Source: Liolophura sinensis (taxonomy: Eukaryota; Mollusca; Polyplacophora; Chitonida; Chitonidae). From it: a stretch of DNA of 64,000 bases. Position 1 is the first letter of the stretch; every line of letters starts with the position of its first letter. The translations under genes and the position numbers were made by a program. Shown piece after piece: positions 13,301 through 24,416 of this stretch. The notes below the pieces were generated by a model. That model searched no databases. It was not told the DNA's origin and saw only the letters and a program-made list of their open reading frames with translations. The stretch spans positions 15,489,485 to 15,553,484 of the forward strand of contig NC_088296.1 of the NCBI RefSeq assembly GCF_032854445.1, read 5' to 3'.

Positions 13301-15027
13301 TCTTGTCAGTTTACCTTCAGTTAAGGTTTTATTCCAGCTCTTCATGTAAACGCTTAAATAGAAGCAAATTAGGCGCTCCCTAGCACCGTGACTTAAGCAG
13401 AATTAGGTTAAAAAAAAGTGCACTGTTGTTTGTTGCAATTTATTATACATCCCTGGTCTGAAATTACTCAAATTGTTGTGTTGTCATACATATATTCATT
13501 TATTTGATTGGTTTGTTACGCCGTACTCAAGAATATTCTACTTATACGACGGCCGACAGCATTATGATGGGAGGAAACTGAGCAGAGCCCGGGAAAGACC
13601 CACGACAATCCGCAGGTTGCTACCAGACCTTTCCATGTATGGCCGGAGAGGAAGCCAGCATGGGCTGGACTTGAACTCTTAGTGACCGCATTGGTGGGAA
13701 GCTCCTGGGTCATTGTGCTTACCTTGAATGGAACAGTCGTACCCAATTCTTCCTAGGCCACATTGGCAGTTGCCGGCGTTGTTACCAGTGGTCAAGCAGG
13801 TGCCCTCGCACAAGGTTCCACTCCGCCGACAGTCGTAGGCACGTTGTCCCTCTACAACCACAGGCAGAAGGAAAATATTATGGTCGAGATTTCAAAGTCG
13901 TTAGTTTTGCCCAGTATTGTTTTTTTATTATTTTTATTATTATTTTTCATATTAAAGAACAACAATAATAAAGAATAACAATAAAATTAAAACAATTCTC
14001 AAATTTAAGTTAATGAAAGACCGCATGAATACGATTATTATTACTGACAATCTCTGAAATTTAGTCTATGCACTTGTGAATCAGAGATTCCTAAACATTC
14101 AAACAACAGTTGTCTACATTGTCAAAAAAATACCTTCTCATTTATCTCAAATTAAAATTTTAAGGGCCGATTTTAACTTTCACTGAATACGAGTACTAAA
14201 CTTGTGCTTGTGGTTCTGCCAACAGCATACATCAACTGAATGGAGCCAGTCACCGCCTTAGTTAAACTTTCGCCGTATTTATTTATTTATTTGATTAGTG
14301 TTTTACGCCGTACTCAAAATTATTTCACTTATGCGACGGCGGCCAGTATTTTGGTGGAAGGAAACCGGGCAGAGCCCGGGGGAAAATCACGACCATCCGC
14401 AGGTTGCTGTCAGACCTTCCCACGTACGGCCGGACAGGAAACCAGGCTTTCACCGTACTGCTTTCATTAAAATGTATCTTGGGGTATGTGATTGCTTTTA
14501 ACTGTATCAAATTATGGGAGGCGAATTTAATGCAAATTCACCCTGAACTGCCTATTAATGGAACGTATTTAAAAAAAAAAAAACCTTCATACATCCACGT
14601 AACCTCTACCATCGACGATTGACTTTGTTAAGCCTCTTATTACGATTATTTATATATTTGATTAGTGTTTTGCGCGGTACTCAAGAATATTTCACTTATA
14701 CCTTGGCGGCCAGTATTTTGGTGGGAGGAAACCGGGCAGAGCTCGGGGGAAACCCACGACCATCCGCAGGTTGCTGGAAGACACCTCGTACAAATTTCAC
14801 GTATGCTACGGCGATCAATTTTATGGGCTGATGCTCTCACACTGAAGAAGTTATGAGCTTCGGAAACTTGTATGTATTATATGTAACAAAAAGGCCGCCA
14901 TTGCACTTTAAAGTAATGACCCTTGAATCCTTGCACTTTATAATAGTATAACTTCATGCCTGAAAAATATAGACTTACCAACGAACAGCACCATCGCCAG
15001 TAAAAGTAGTACCTCGCGGAACATCAT
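4142..15027 (-). CDS. Gene 1: EGF-EGF-ZP transmembrane glycoprotein, 10 coding exons, 458 aa
   Basis: Exons in transcript order are 15027-14979, 13851-13723, 13066-12929, 12132-11933, 10844-10711, 9332-9178, 7653-7566, 6242-6080, 4876-4765 and 4350-4142, totalling 1377 nt with intact frame and GT-AG junctions. Residues 1-18 form a signal peptide (MMFREVLLLLAMVLF...). Residues 19-59 and 60-105 are EGF-like domains with six cysteines each. ZP-N spans about 106-216 (four Cys) and ZP-C about 217-360 (six Cys). RKKR at 365-368 is a furin-type site just after the last ZP-C cysteine. The transmembrane helix is about 409-433, followed by a 25-residue tail ending in KGISTA. ZP modules polymerise extracellular glycoproteins after this cleavage (family knowledge). 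The paralogue at 49806 has the same intron phases. The function is inferred as a surface, egg-coat or matrix protein; no close homologue is recognised by name. Confidence 0.88.
4765..4876 (-). CDS. Gene 1 coding exon 9: last ZP-C cysteine and RKKR cleavage site
   Basis: 112 nt, phase 0 in and phase 1 out. It encodes VSTCGPVGTGFGRKKRQ, then a hydrophilic stretch with a possible NET glycosylation site. The RKKRQ block is conserved in the paralogue. The donor GTGGGT is weaker than the others but keeps phase. Confidence 0.82.
5420..5548 (-). mobile_element. SINE family A fragment in gene 1 intron 8
   Basis: ttatttgattggtgttgcc and the core gtactcaagaatatttcac are followed by part of the body. 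The head is missing. Confidence 0.75.
5840..5925 (+). mobile_element. SINE family A tail fragment in gene 1 intron 8
   Basis: gtcagcaacctgcggttg through taagtgaaatattcttaag matches the 3' half of family A. Confidence 0.65.
6080..6242 (-). CDS. Gene 1 coding exon 8: ZP-C core
   Basis: 163 nt, exactly the length of its paralogous exon. Phase 2 in and phase 0 out, acceptor GGTTTCAG and donor GTAAGA. It encodes CIGLDALNVVRPP, the IPIDAFKF motif, FQCDLLVC and NRCNP, the diagnostic C-terminal half of ZP-C. RNQTV is a potential N-glycosylation site. Confidence 0.9.
6300..7140. repeat. Minisatellite, 29-30 bp unit, in gene 1 intron 7
   Basis: About 28 imperfect copies of ggtgagcaacacaggagaaa plus a variable ctcagacac spacer. 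It fills most of the intron between exons 7 and 8. The long minus-strand frames across it are by-products of the repeat. Confidence 0.88.
7566..7653 (-). CDS. Gene 1 coding exon 7: ZP-C with first ZP-C cysteine
   Basis: 88 nt, phase 1 in and phase 2 out, strong acceptor ATCTGATTTCAG and donor GTACGT. It encodes QYQSLFATSCTAYSS and ends in VLVTG, so that the joined codon makes GGC, matching DGC in the paralogue. Three weaker candidate exons nearby failed on phase, cysteine spacing or splice-site quality. Confidence 0.8.
9178..9332 (-). CDS. Gene 1 coding exon 6: ZP linker and start of ZP-C
   Basis: 155 nt, phase 2 in and phase 1 out, acceptor TTGTCTAG and donor GTGAGT. It encodes QPAASRPGQVV and, further on, AIVGEDLELRLVLDST. 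The paralogue has TFIGEDLNIKVSLKDES at this point. Confidence 0.86.
9560..9800. repeat. 92-bp direct repeat, about 2.5 copies, in gene 1 intron 5
   Basis: ggattctaaggtggacatta starts near 9565, 9657 and 9750, followed each time by taccata-tagccctaccag. Confidence 0.85.
10020..10490 (+). mobile_element. Dispersed element family C copy, split by a SINE
   Basis: Starts gtacagcatggagagtaaaa and ends ggtctagaattactcaaa. The same roughly 260-bp order recurs at 13195, 25425 and (inverted) 37450. A SINE sits at 10147-10287, flanked by ccgtcagggtttta on both sides. No coding capacity; non-autonomous element of unknown class. Confidence 0.75.
10147..10290 (-). mobile_element. SINE family A nested in family C
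   Basis: Core cggcggccagcattatgg and body gaggaaaccgg... to acttgaactcacagcgacc. Duplicated ccgtcagggtttta at both edges marks the target site. Confidence 0.8.
10711..10844 (-). CDS. Gene 1 coding exon 5: ZP-N, second part
   Basis: 134 nt, phase 0 in and phase 2 out, acceptor TTTCCAG and donor GTGAGT. It encodes SGNTIYAVRVVVQYS and, further on, ANCIH with the fourth ZP-N cysteine. It aligns with DGTNIFTYEISVKYN and VTCEH of the paralogue. It was too short to appear as a long reading frame and was found by phase and homology. Confidence 0.85.
11059..11088. repeat. Poly-C tract in gene 1 intron 4
   Basis: About 23 consecutive C with one T near each end. Confidence 0.9.
11933..12132 (-). CDS. 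Gene 1 coding exon 4: ZP-N, first part
   Basis: 200 nt, phase 1 in and phase 0 out, donor GTAAGG. It encodes VSTTCDVSTMSVTIIPLPG, then the NFNGKIFV motif and QCQF and NSCG. The paralogue has NFNGEIFV and ACQF at the same places. This is the conserved ZP-N strand pattern with Cys1 to Cys3. Confidence 0.87.
12120..12430. repeat. About 65-bp tandem repeat spanning the exon 4 acceptor of gene 1
   Basis: catgtggtcgaaa(c)tgaaagtg recurs near 12121, 12259, 12325 and 12390. The first copy contains the real exon 4 start and acceptor. The others lie upstream in intron 3 in transcript sense. Confidence 0.75.
12650..12895. repeat. About 46-bp minisatellite in gene 1 intron 3
   Basis: Five diverged copies of gaaactctgaccaaacc, gaggtccaaactagttttct and gagat. 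Confidence 0.75.
12929..13066 (-). CDS. Gene 1 coding exon 3: EGF-like domain 2
   Basis: 138 nt, phase 1 at both ends, acceptor TTATAG and donor GTAAGC. It carries six cysteines, with the classic EGF end CACTAGFTGLGC. Confidence 0.88.
13195..13485 (+). mobile_element. Dispersed element family C copy in gene 1 intron 2
   Basis: cttacagcatagagagtaaaa through ggtctgaaattactcaaa, the same order as the 10020 copy without the nested SINE. A family A SINE follows almost directly. Confidence 0.78.
13490..13717 (-). mobile_element. SINE family A abutting the exon 2 donor of gene 1
   Basis: Tail, core and body are clear (gccgtactcaagaatattc, gcccgggaaagacccacg, acttgaactcttagtgacc, ctcctgggtcattgtgct). 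The head is cut short exactly at the splice donor at 13717-13722. Confidence 0.82.
13723..13851 (-). CDS. Gene 1 coding exon 2: EGF-like domain 1
   Basis: 129 nt, phase 1 at both ends, as is typical for shuffled EGF exons. It starts EGQRAYDCRRSG and carries six cysteines, with the last pair in the NCQCG and GYDCS contexts. The donor is GTAAGC. A SINE fragment begins a few bases inside the intron on the donor side. Confidence 0.88.
14275..14450 (-). mobile_element. SINE family A, head truncated, in gene 1 intron 1
   Basis: ttatttgattagtgttttacgcc-type tail and core, and gcagagcccgggggaaa in the body, ending at cggccggacaggaaacc. Confidence 0.82.
14640..14785 (-). mobile_element. SINE family A, truncated, in gene 1 intron 1
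   Basis: gtactcaagaatatttcac, gtattttggtgggaggaaac and cgaccatccgcaggttgctg are recognisable. The copy is about 85 percent like its neighbour at 14275 by eye. Confidence 0.8.
14979..15027 (-). CDS. Gene 1 coding exon 1: start codon and signal peptide
   Basis: 49 nt, ending in phase 1 with donor GTAAGT. It encodes MMFREVLLLLAMVLFV, a basic/acidic start followed by a leucine-rich hydrophobic core. Two adjacent ATGs occur; the first is taken. Exon 1 of the paralogue is also exactly 49 nt. The acceptor just upstream implies a preceding non-coding exon. Confidence 0.85.
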
Positions 15028-15049
15028 CCTGCCAACACAAAGACAATGA
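15028..15049 (-). other. Likely 3' splice site of a 5'-UTR intron, gene 1
   Basis: Read on the minus strand, a pyrimidine-rich run ending TTTGTGTTGGCAG lies one base before ATGATG. This is a full acceptor consensus, so the coding start probably sits at the head of the second transcript exon. The upstream exon was not identified. Confidence 0.6.
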
Positions 15050-15084
15050 GTATGCGCCTAAAAAATGGACCTACAGTGTAAACA

Positions 15085-15200
15085 TACTAGAATGCAAGAG
15101 ACTACTGTATAGAGAGTAAAAGGAGAAAAGCAACGAAAATATGATAGTGGGCGAATGCTAACACATAACCACTGAAATCCGGTTAGGGTGGAGGCATTGC
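15085..15200 (+). mobile_element. Partial family C element
   Basis: ctgtatagagagtaaaaggag and the accactgaaatccgg region match the first third of family C. Confidence 0.5.
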
Positions 15201-15764
15201 TTAAAAGGTTCCAATTGCGACAAAGACTGGCCTTTCGTGTGAAAAGCACCAACAAAATACCTATGAATACATTAGCATACACAAGTTGCCAGTGGAACGT
15301 GGAATAAAGAAGGTGTTGCACAAGCCCACAAACAAGAATTAAATGCACCCATCGTTTACATAAAACGTGGGTATGAAGTTTCCGCTCAATGGCCCTCAGT
15401 CTATACATCGCAGTCTTTGAACGTTGCCAGTTTATCGAAAATAAGAATTTGGAGGGGAGGGGGCGGGAGTGGGGGTGGGGGGGGGGGGGGGGGGTCAGGA
15501 GTTAGTGATGATGGACACTTGACGAACCATATACTGATTCCTGGTTTTAAACATGTTCTCGCCACGATATGGCTGAAATATTGCCGATGTGGCGTAAAGC
15601 CATAATCATTCATTCATTCATTCACTTGACATGACTCGCATTACCGATATGTGAAAGTGTATTTAACCAGTCTTATGAATTGCAACTGATATCGCTGTAT
15701 GTAGTAAAATCCAATTCTAGTTATAAAATCATGATACCAGACGGTGCATACGCTACTACTATTG

Positions 15765-15950
15765 AATTATGATCTCATATTCAACATAATATTTTGTTAG
15801 TTTAATGAAATTTTTGTGTTGAATTAACAGAATATGTGTGTTATGTTTAACAGAAAAATCTGCTGCCATAGCAGAATACATTCCGGCATCACTCAGACTT
15901 TGTGTTAAATTTAGCAGATTCTTTTTTTTCGAGTAGCGGTACATGAATTT
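15765..15950. mobile_element. TIR element family D copy
   Basis: attcaacataatattttgttag, gaatacattccggcatcac and aatttagcagattctttttt match the internal and right parts of the element at 61799-62050. Confidence 0.65.
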
Positions 15951-18020
15951 CATACCCCAAGAATTCTACGACTCCTTGTTGTTAATTACAGCCATCAAAA
16001 TCCTTTGTAAAGAGCTACATTATTACACATTAAACATTCTCCACACTAAAGTAAGTCAAACAAGAATGATTTCTTTCAAAGTCTTTCGATTTTTACCGTA
16101 GTTTGTTCGAATTTATTCACCAGAATTTTAACTATCGTACAGCTTCGAAATACATAAAGAAAAGACAAAAAGTGCGCTTGGGCAAAACAACGGAAATTGG
16201 ATTATTGCTAACGGATATGTACATTAGATGGTGAACAGCACGTTATCTACAGCTTGCCAGCATTATCTTTTCAATGACGACTTCTTTGCTGTGCTGTTTG
16301 AATAATGGTTTGGATGCTGTGAGCTACTGTTTTCATTGCAAAACTTATTCCACAGTTTCATCATGTGTTAATTCACACATACCACTGATGGTGTGAACCA
16401 TCCTGCACAAGTTTCTTTAATCCTACAATGGCTGTATGCGCAGTCTAACCTTCGTCGAAGATCATACGGGCCGTGAGTGTAACATGATTCCGTGACATGC
16501 CGTGTACTGTGGCTACGGCATATTGTTTAAGTTAAGCAGCACTATAAACATGTTGGTATAATCAATGCCCTAATGAATATTGTTCCAAATAGTTCATACG
16601 GATGTCGTCCAACACATTGGTTACAAATTTTCAGTCTTTCTTTGACGTCATGACGTCCCAATTACTTTCACCTAGAATGAAATGAGGCGCGATGTTGTCT
16701 CGAGATTGGATGATGAGGCGTTGGGAAAGACGGATCCATACATAGAAACTGCCCCGTTTCACGCCATCACAGAAAAGAAAAAAAAAAGAACAGAAACGAG
16801 CTAACAAAGGATGATATTTGGATTATTTCATAACCGTAAGAGATTGACAACACGCCCGCTTTCTTACCTAAATTCAGCTTTCCAGTTGAGGAATGTTCGA
16901 ATTTACGCCAAGTCAACAGAAAGATGATGGTGCGTTACAGACAGTATGAACGTTAACAAACACAGTATAGAAACACTTTTGTTGGTTAATGTACAGTTTG
17001 CAGTGTTGTCATACTGCCTGACAACCGTATTTCTGTTGAACAGGATTATCGTCGTAGTTGGTGGTAAAAGCCTTCCATTGGAGTCACACCTGATCTTGTC
17101 ACAGAGTTCATACTGAGCACACCGTCATAGCACGGTCGTATTTAACCTTCGATATAACAACTACAGTACTGTTACTATATCAGCTCAAAATCCAATGTCA
17201 CCTGGCGTTGTACCTATATAACACATGCATCACCAAACTGTCTCGCTGCACGAGTTCTGTCCCTTTGGTTCACAGTTCTGTATGAAGTGATACCAAGGTG
17301 ACATGCATATACCTCTTCATGGTTTATCGACTCATTCCACTGACTCCCTATATACACCAATGGCCATGCGCAGGTCTACCTGTGCCATGCTGGCTTCCCG
17401 ATCTACTAATTAACGGAAAGATACGCAACTCATGTGTGCATATAAAAGCAATTTCCATCGATGAAATGGAAATGAAAATCGATATGGCGGGTGTTTACCT
17501 GCTCCATCACGCCGGTATAGGTTTTGTGGCTTAATTCATTAGCGTGTGAATTACAACGATGTAGCCATGCAAGTATGAAAAGCACTGGGGATTGGGTGTT
17601 AAATTAGATAGATAAACCTTCAAAAAGCGCTTGTGTACAGGAAGCTGCAGGTATAGGTCTATGTACCCCAGTATTAGTCAATATTTGGACAAAAGTTAAC
17701 CGTCGACGAAACACCACTATGATATCAAACTGAAAAAAAAAAACAACACGTAAGGCGTAAAAAAGCTGATGCATGCGTCAATCAATTATGCAAATTCTCA
17801 AAAGCATTCACTCATGCATCTTACCGGATAATTGAATATTGATTTAGTTTGTCTGTGAATAGTGCCATAGCAACGTTGGATTAATTGGAGGGTACAGTTG
17901 TTTTTTTTTTTTTGTTTGTTTGTTTGTTTTGTTTTGTTTTTTCATTATTCCTTAATGGTGGTCATGATTAATTTAGTTAGGACTATTGGTGTTTCACGCC
18001 TAACTCACGGTGGACATGAT
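15951..18020. other. Intergenic, nothing recognised
   Basis: No supported gene. It holds a poly-T/TTTG tract at 17899-17942. Short frames have no recognisable domain. Confidence 0.4.
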
Positions 18021-18024
18021 AGTA

Positions 18025-18230
18025 TGTATGTATGCTTAGGGTTTTACGTTGTAGTCCCACTTTTCAACCATATGACGATGAGGTGTCATCAGGTGTGGTG
18101 AACACATAGTATGGCTTTTTATGGCAGGGGCGAGCCCATGCTGTTAGAATGCGGCTGACTCTTAGGAATCATGCTGAAAACACCAGACATGACACCCCAT
18201 CCAGTCACATAGCAAGGTCTACGTAAAAGC
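18025..18230 (-). mobile_element. SINE family B2, diverged
   Basis: gcttagggttttacgttgt, catatgacgatgaggtgtca and agacatgacaccccatccag match the B2 copies at 31690 and 36550. Confidence 0.6.
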
Positions 18231-19320
18231 ATCTCGTGTATGGAACCTTTACCTGAAACTGGAACAGAATACAGCTTTGTGCGTGATTCTAAATTCCACA
18301 TATTTACGTACATGACTTGTTTGCGATTATTATTTTTGTCGTTGTTTTTATTATTATTATAATTATTTTTATTCAGTTCTTTTCGAAAAATACCTTATTC
18401 CAATACCTTGTTATAAATTTAAAGCAGACAATAACACGTTGCAGTAATAAACGCGGATAGTAGTATCCGGTACGTGTCCTGCGTAACTTGTACATTGCTT
18501 CATTACCTTGATGTGTTAAACAGATACGGGTGTATGCAAATTGGGCGAGGGATATGTGGCAATTTATTTCGCACCTCAAAACCTCGAATTACCTCAGGCG
18601 GAACCTGTGTGTTGCCGTCTGTGATCTCTTTTGAGTGGCTATATGCCCGGGTATGAATGGTTAGCTTTTTAATGTTGGAAAGTGCAGTCTTTACATATAT
18701 ACTTGTGAACATATCTCATCTGAGTAACATCGAACCATATATTCGGATGTTCCTTAGCACAAACCTTTTTATCTTTTCCTTTTTCTTTTTCTTCTTGAAG
18801 TGCCGATATATGAACTAGTTCATTTGGGGTGAAGATGGGTGTGTCGACATTTTGAATGGAAAAGATTTGAATGGAAAGAAGTGCCCTGAATACATGCTCG
18901 ATCGCGGACTGGCACAAATACTCACTGGGGTGTGACGCGGTCATTGCTTCAGTGATCCTTCCTTTTACTACAAATAAACACCATTACCGGTTTTGACCCA
19001 CCCAGTAGCACGTCACAGTTGGGCACATTTTATCCTTTCAGAGCGAAAAATGAAAGAAACTCTTTTCAGTACAAGGGGAAAAGCGAAATGGTGGAGGATG
19101 GGGGATGCGTTGAGGACATGGGAAGGGGAAGGGGGAGGTGGCGTACACTTTTACAATTTACTTTCTCTTTTCCTCAGAAATTTCTAAAACTTTCTAAAAA
19201 GAATTGAAACCTAATGAAGCAAACAACAACAGAAAGACCATTAAAATGCCTATACCTTTACTTTTGTAAAGCTTTTTTTTAAATACCGTTTTGTTTAACT
19301 TTTATCCAATGACTTAAATT
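18231..19320. other. Intergenic, nothing recognised
   Basis: Only short frames without known motifs. Confidence 0.35.
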
Positions 19321-19464
19321 TATTTGTTTCTTTATTTATTTGATTTTTGTTTAACGCAATACTGAAAAGTTACTGACTAGATATCCGTCAATTTCATGAG
19401 TGGAGAAAACCGGAACACTTGGGGCACCCGGAGCACCCGGAACTCATACGTGTATATTTGCACA

Positions 19465-19558
19465 CCATATAGATTTATTTATTTATTTTATTTATTTGAT
19501 TGGTGTTTTACGCCGTACTCAAGAATATTTCACTTATGCGACGGCGGCACACCATATG
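19465..19558 (-). mobile_element. SINE family A tail and core fragment
   Basis: tttatttgattggtgttttac and gtactcaagaatatttcac are present; the copy stops after cgacggcggc. Confidence 0.8.
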
Positions 19559-21005
19559 GAGGACAAGTGGTCTTCAACAAATGTTACACTGCGCAAACCC
19601 AGAACTTGTGTGTCCTAGCGATTAGCAGACAAGGGCCTTCATCCACCAGACAACGCCCGCTACTTATGTATCGAGACCGTCGACGGATTATATAATATGT
19701 GTCGGGTTAAAGCAAAAGTGCTTGTCTTGTTTGTAGTTAATTTATTTTGTTCATCCCACACAAAAGTTAGGGTGGATTATGTTGTGTTAAAAATGAAACG
19801 TGCCAAAATGGCGTATATAGCTGTATATAGAAAATATTGTTCTGCTCAGTACATCTCATGGACAAAAAAAAAACACTGCTGTTGTATTATACAGTGTCAA
19901 TAGCTTACATAAAATCGCGCCTATTCAAGTCAATCACATAGGAAATAAATCGAAAATTTATAAAATAAAATGGGAAGACAAGCTCTTCGTTATTCGTGCT
20001 TCGTTCACCTTTATTATTTCTCTTTTTTTTCTTCGGAGGGGGGGGGGGGTGTTCCTTTTATTGGGAGAAAAACTAATCCTTTTCTAGGACTATGTCATAT
20101 GTCTCAGTTAAGCTCAACAATTTCAACCTGTAAGTTTTCTGACATTTAAGTACGTTGTCATGAAAGTTTTGTTTTCTCTTCTTGTGGAAATGTTTAAATT
20201 TTCCTACCGAAGAAAACATTTTATCAATGTATGTTACAAAAGCGATGGTGTTGGTGCATGTTTACGAAAAGAAAATTGCGAAAAGAGAAAAGACAAACAA
20301 TAGCATGACACATTTTTAACTGAATGATGGAATAGGCGATCTCCCCTATACATACATCCGTACATTTGACTGGTTGCGTAACATCTCTCGTTTTTATAAG
20401 GCAATGTCCCACATCGCACACAAAAGACCATGTGTCGCTGGGAAATTGATTTTTTTTATCAGAGAAAGAAGTAGAATGGTATAATTTTACTGCAGTTTTT
20501 TTTGAAAGGATTCCTTTAACTCAGTGTAAAGAGGCAGCCTCGTGCTACATATATACAGAGAGCAGAAAAATGCATACAAAAAACAGGTTGTATAAAGCGC
20601 ATGGTGTGGACAGAAACTAGGTTTGCATCGCCTAGATTAAAAACACCAAGCCTTCTGGAGCATCCCAGAACAATATCGCTCGCTGAAGCGGAGTTCAACG
20701 TCTGGTTTCTATTACAGTTTGTTCATCTAGTGGAAAGGCCTAGGAGAAAAACTAAGACTATATGTTACAGGTTTAAGCTTTATGCTGTCCTAGGTTGGGA
20801 CATGCCTGTCACACACAAACATAAGAGCTGTAAAAAGAGTCGTAAGTAGACCGTAACTATTCACCTGTATAGGTTGACACATATATTTTAATGGTGATTA
20901 ACACATATTTGTGCGGAGTACTGTTTTATTTAAAACATATTTTGCTTACTTATTTGTTTGATATTTATCGATGATTTCTAAAATATTTCACGCTACACAA
21001 AGCCT
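19559..21005. other. Intergenic, nothing recognised
   Basis: No gene supported. Short poly-G at 20038-20048. Confidence 0.35.
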
Positions 21006-21007
21006 AG

Positions 21008-21132
21008 GGCTTCCAGCAGTCTGCGGATGGTCGTGGTCTGCCCGGTTTCTTCTCACCATAATGCTGGGCGACGTTGTATAAGAGAAATATTCTTGAGTAC
21101 GGCGTAAAACACCAATCAAGTAAATAAATAAA
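21008..21132 (+). mobile_element. SINE family A 3' fragment
   Basis: gtctgcggatggtcgtgg through gagtacggcgtaaaacacc and an aaataaataaa tail. Confidence 0.8.
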
Positions 21133-23725
21133 TTATACAAAGCTGGACAATTTTATGGATGGATAAAATGGCGCCACTCTTCACCAGATATTGCGTGTAA
21201 GCATAATGTATGATACCGATAAGAAAAATTGGGAATGACCGATACTGCAGGTGAACTTGTGTTCTGTTTGCTAAGTGAAGAGAAATAAGTGAGCCCTTTT
21301 GAACTGACTTCTTTAAACTACTTTGACAAATTGAGATGTTTCAGGACATAGCCGAACAAGGAAAACAAGTCCTTCTACAATACTATCGTATAAAGCCGGT
21401 TCTATGTGAGTTATGTCAACATAGTGTTATCAAGATACAAGCTGTGTCAACGCTATCAAGCCCATCTAGAGCGTAGTTACTGTCAAAATTAAACAGATAT
21501 CAGCACACTTTAGCCCTTTACGCAAATACTACATGAAAATGTGTCCTCTCACTCGTGGAATTTACTTAAGCTTAAACTCCCTTACCTGTCCAAGTGTTTT
21601 TTTCTTTTGACTCCGTATTCGGAAAAGGGAAAAAATACGTCCTTTAGGTCCAACACTCGAGGCGGTCACGGGTGGAACTGACGGGAGATGAGATGGGTCT
21701 ATAAAGTATACAGGGGCAGATGAAATCACATGCACCACACCCGATTACCTGAATGATGCTATGTTTGACACACCTGAATACATCGACCCCAGACGTCTAA
21801 GTGATGAGTACGTGGCCTTTCAGTTCAAAATAGATGTGCTCATATTTTAATTGTCTCCATCTTCTATGTTCCACAAATACCCCACCCGGACCGGTTTTCG
21901 ATCCTTTATTTCATATCACCCAACCTACAAGCACTTCCATTACTATATAGGCTACCAGTGTACCGCGTCAGGACTCTTTTATATCGCAATATAATACAGC
22001 GGTCCACATTATCTCGTGGCATATACATTTTATTTCGAACAACAAAGACACCAAGGATCGGGCTGACTAAAAGGGCGGCGTTGATTGGACCACAATAGAC
22101 CAGTTTGTTCCGTTATGATCGGTAAACGAATAAGTAATGAAGCATATACATAAAGATAAATGTTCCACTGTGTGAGGAAAAGTCGAGAATAAAAGGAGCG
22201 AGCACCTGTTGGGGCTAGTGCCCATTAAATAGCAGTTTTCAGATTGGTCAAGTACAATGGTACGGAATTCCCATTTGGTTGCATAATATACTTTAATTAT
22301 GCAGTTTGGGCTTCTTGTGCGTAAAAATGCACCAGTCCCTTATCCAAGCCTTGGATGTACGCCAATAATTATTCGTGTGTTACCAAAAATAACAAAAGTG
22401 ATATAAAAAGAAGACATATCTGAATGAAGACGTGCTTGACATCAGTTTCAACAACAATTGCAAATAACAGTGTAGACGTCTTTATAGCTATATATAAAGA
22501 AAGAAAAAAAATCATTTGGAAAAAGGTACCATATACACGTTAGCACGACGTTGTCATAAAAGCAGTTATAAGTTCTCCCGACATTACCAGTCAGACATCA
22601 ACACATCACGACACCAAACATGATACTAAAAACGCTAAATCCAGCAGGCATACACAGAGAGTAACTTACACATATCATATACACATTCGTGCATCAAACG
22701 TGGGAAACGTCCTAATTTGTCAGAGGTCGACGGCTTATCCCAGGCAATCCTTTTTTCCTTCATTCATGACAGTTATCGCCATTGTATCAGTGAAAAATTC
22801 TTTTAACGCCATTCTGGTTGCAAAAAAGACAGTATTTCGTTAAAATACAATGAGATGAATTAGCAAATAGATGTAAATCGGAGATTAATTGATTGGTCAT
22901 TGATTGACGCCACACTCATATAAGTGGAAAACAAATGATCTTGGCAGAGAGGTCACGTCGCGGCGAAAGCCAACACCCCTTCCCGACACAAACGTTCCGG
23001 ATTCAGGGATAATGCAAAACGTTACATGCAAGCCATGAATGGTAACCTCAGTACACACTCAAGGGCAGATAACCAGCAGCAACCACTCAAGGGCAGATAA
23101 TCCAGATACCTGCCTCACGATAACCACAAACCCATCTGCGCAATACAGAATAAATGTGTCTACTTCTAACAGATATGACGTTAATTCCGGTTTGGGGCGG
23201 TTTAGGTAATGTTAGTTTTTAGGTTTTCAATATGAAGGATAATGTTCGCTTTGCGCTCAGCACTGGATAAACAGACCAAGTAGAGGTGGGTCAGGGGCCA
23301 GTATATATATGATGTGAGTGGGGAGGTGTCTCGTGTCTTCGACATAGCCAATAAACATCTACGATAAATGTTCTGACATTGGATCTGACCTGGTACCTGG
23401 AGATCTGACCTGGTACCTGGAGATACGACTTGATTTCGTCGAAATAACCAAGTCAACTGTCTGAATCTGGCCATGACTACTTCTAGCCACACCCTGTTGG
23501 CGGCGAGATCCAATACAGGTATGCACAGGGCACCAATTTCTAAACGTAACCCACATGTAATGACACATAACATCTGTGAAAGTGAAGTTGTCTTCTGTAA
23601 CTGGAAACGAACGCTGTGCACCCGTAAACGACAAGACCGTAGAATATAAAATTTGCTCGTTCAATGCATGCGGTATTTGTTCAAATTTATTTTCTCCGGG
23701 TTTTTTTGTCTCTTGTTTCTACTTA
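21133..23725. other. Intergenic, no gene seen
   Basis: Holds only a two-copy 22-bp duplication (gatctgacctggtacctgga) at 23380-23425 and a caagggcagataa-type duplication near 23060-23100. Confidence 0.4.
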
Positions 23726-24169
23726 TTATATTTTTTAAGCCACTTGTGCCATTTCTTCCCTCGTGTTTTTCCTATAATTACTGATTTTAAAGTATGCGAA
23801 TTCAACTCATTGTTCTCTGATAAACATTGCCCTATGACAGTTATCTTCGATATCAAGCGAGTGACAACTGAAAAACGCGTTTATCGACCTGAAAGACAAT
23901 TCGGCCTTAGGGAATGGGACAATGAAAAGGCTGGTGGATATTTGCAATCAACTGATATTGACAAAATTGAAGATATATAATTTTACCTAAATTACCATCA
24001 CTGATACACGCCTTATACTGTCAGGAGAACTTGGTGACCAAATAAATGTTTGTCACCTGTTGACTGACCAAGAAAAAGCACAAAATTATATGCTGAAAAG
24101 AAAAAAGCTGGTCACTCAACCGTTGACCATAAATGCTTACCAAAATAAAATGGTTGCCTTTATGACCAA

Positions 24170-24275
24170 GTTTTTTAATTTAATTTAATTTAATTTATTT
24201 GATTGGTGTTTGACGCCGTACTCAAGAATATTTCACTTATAGGACGGCACCAAGCGCGACCATCCACAGGTTCAA
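24170..24275 (-). mobile_element. SINE family A fragment inside LINE remnant
   Basis: Tail tttaatttaatttatttgatt, core gtactcaagaatatttcac, ending at cgaccatccacaggtt. Confidence 0.8.
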
Positions 24276-24340
24276 AGTCTTTTTGATCAACACAACCGTT
24301 ATACGGCAGAAGAACTGAACAGAATGCAAACCCACATTAC

Positions 24341-24416
24341 ATGAAAGATTTATTTATTTATTTGATTGGTGTTTTACGCCGTACTCAAGAATATTTCACT
24401 TATACAACGGCGGATA
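24341..24416 (-). mobile_element. SINE family A tail and core fragment inside LINE remnant
   Basis: tttatttgattggtgttttac and caagaatatttcacttata, ending at cggcgg. Confidence 0.8.
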
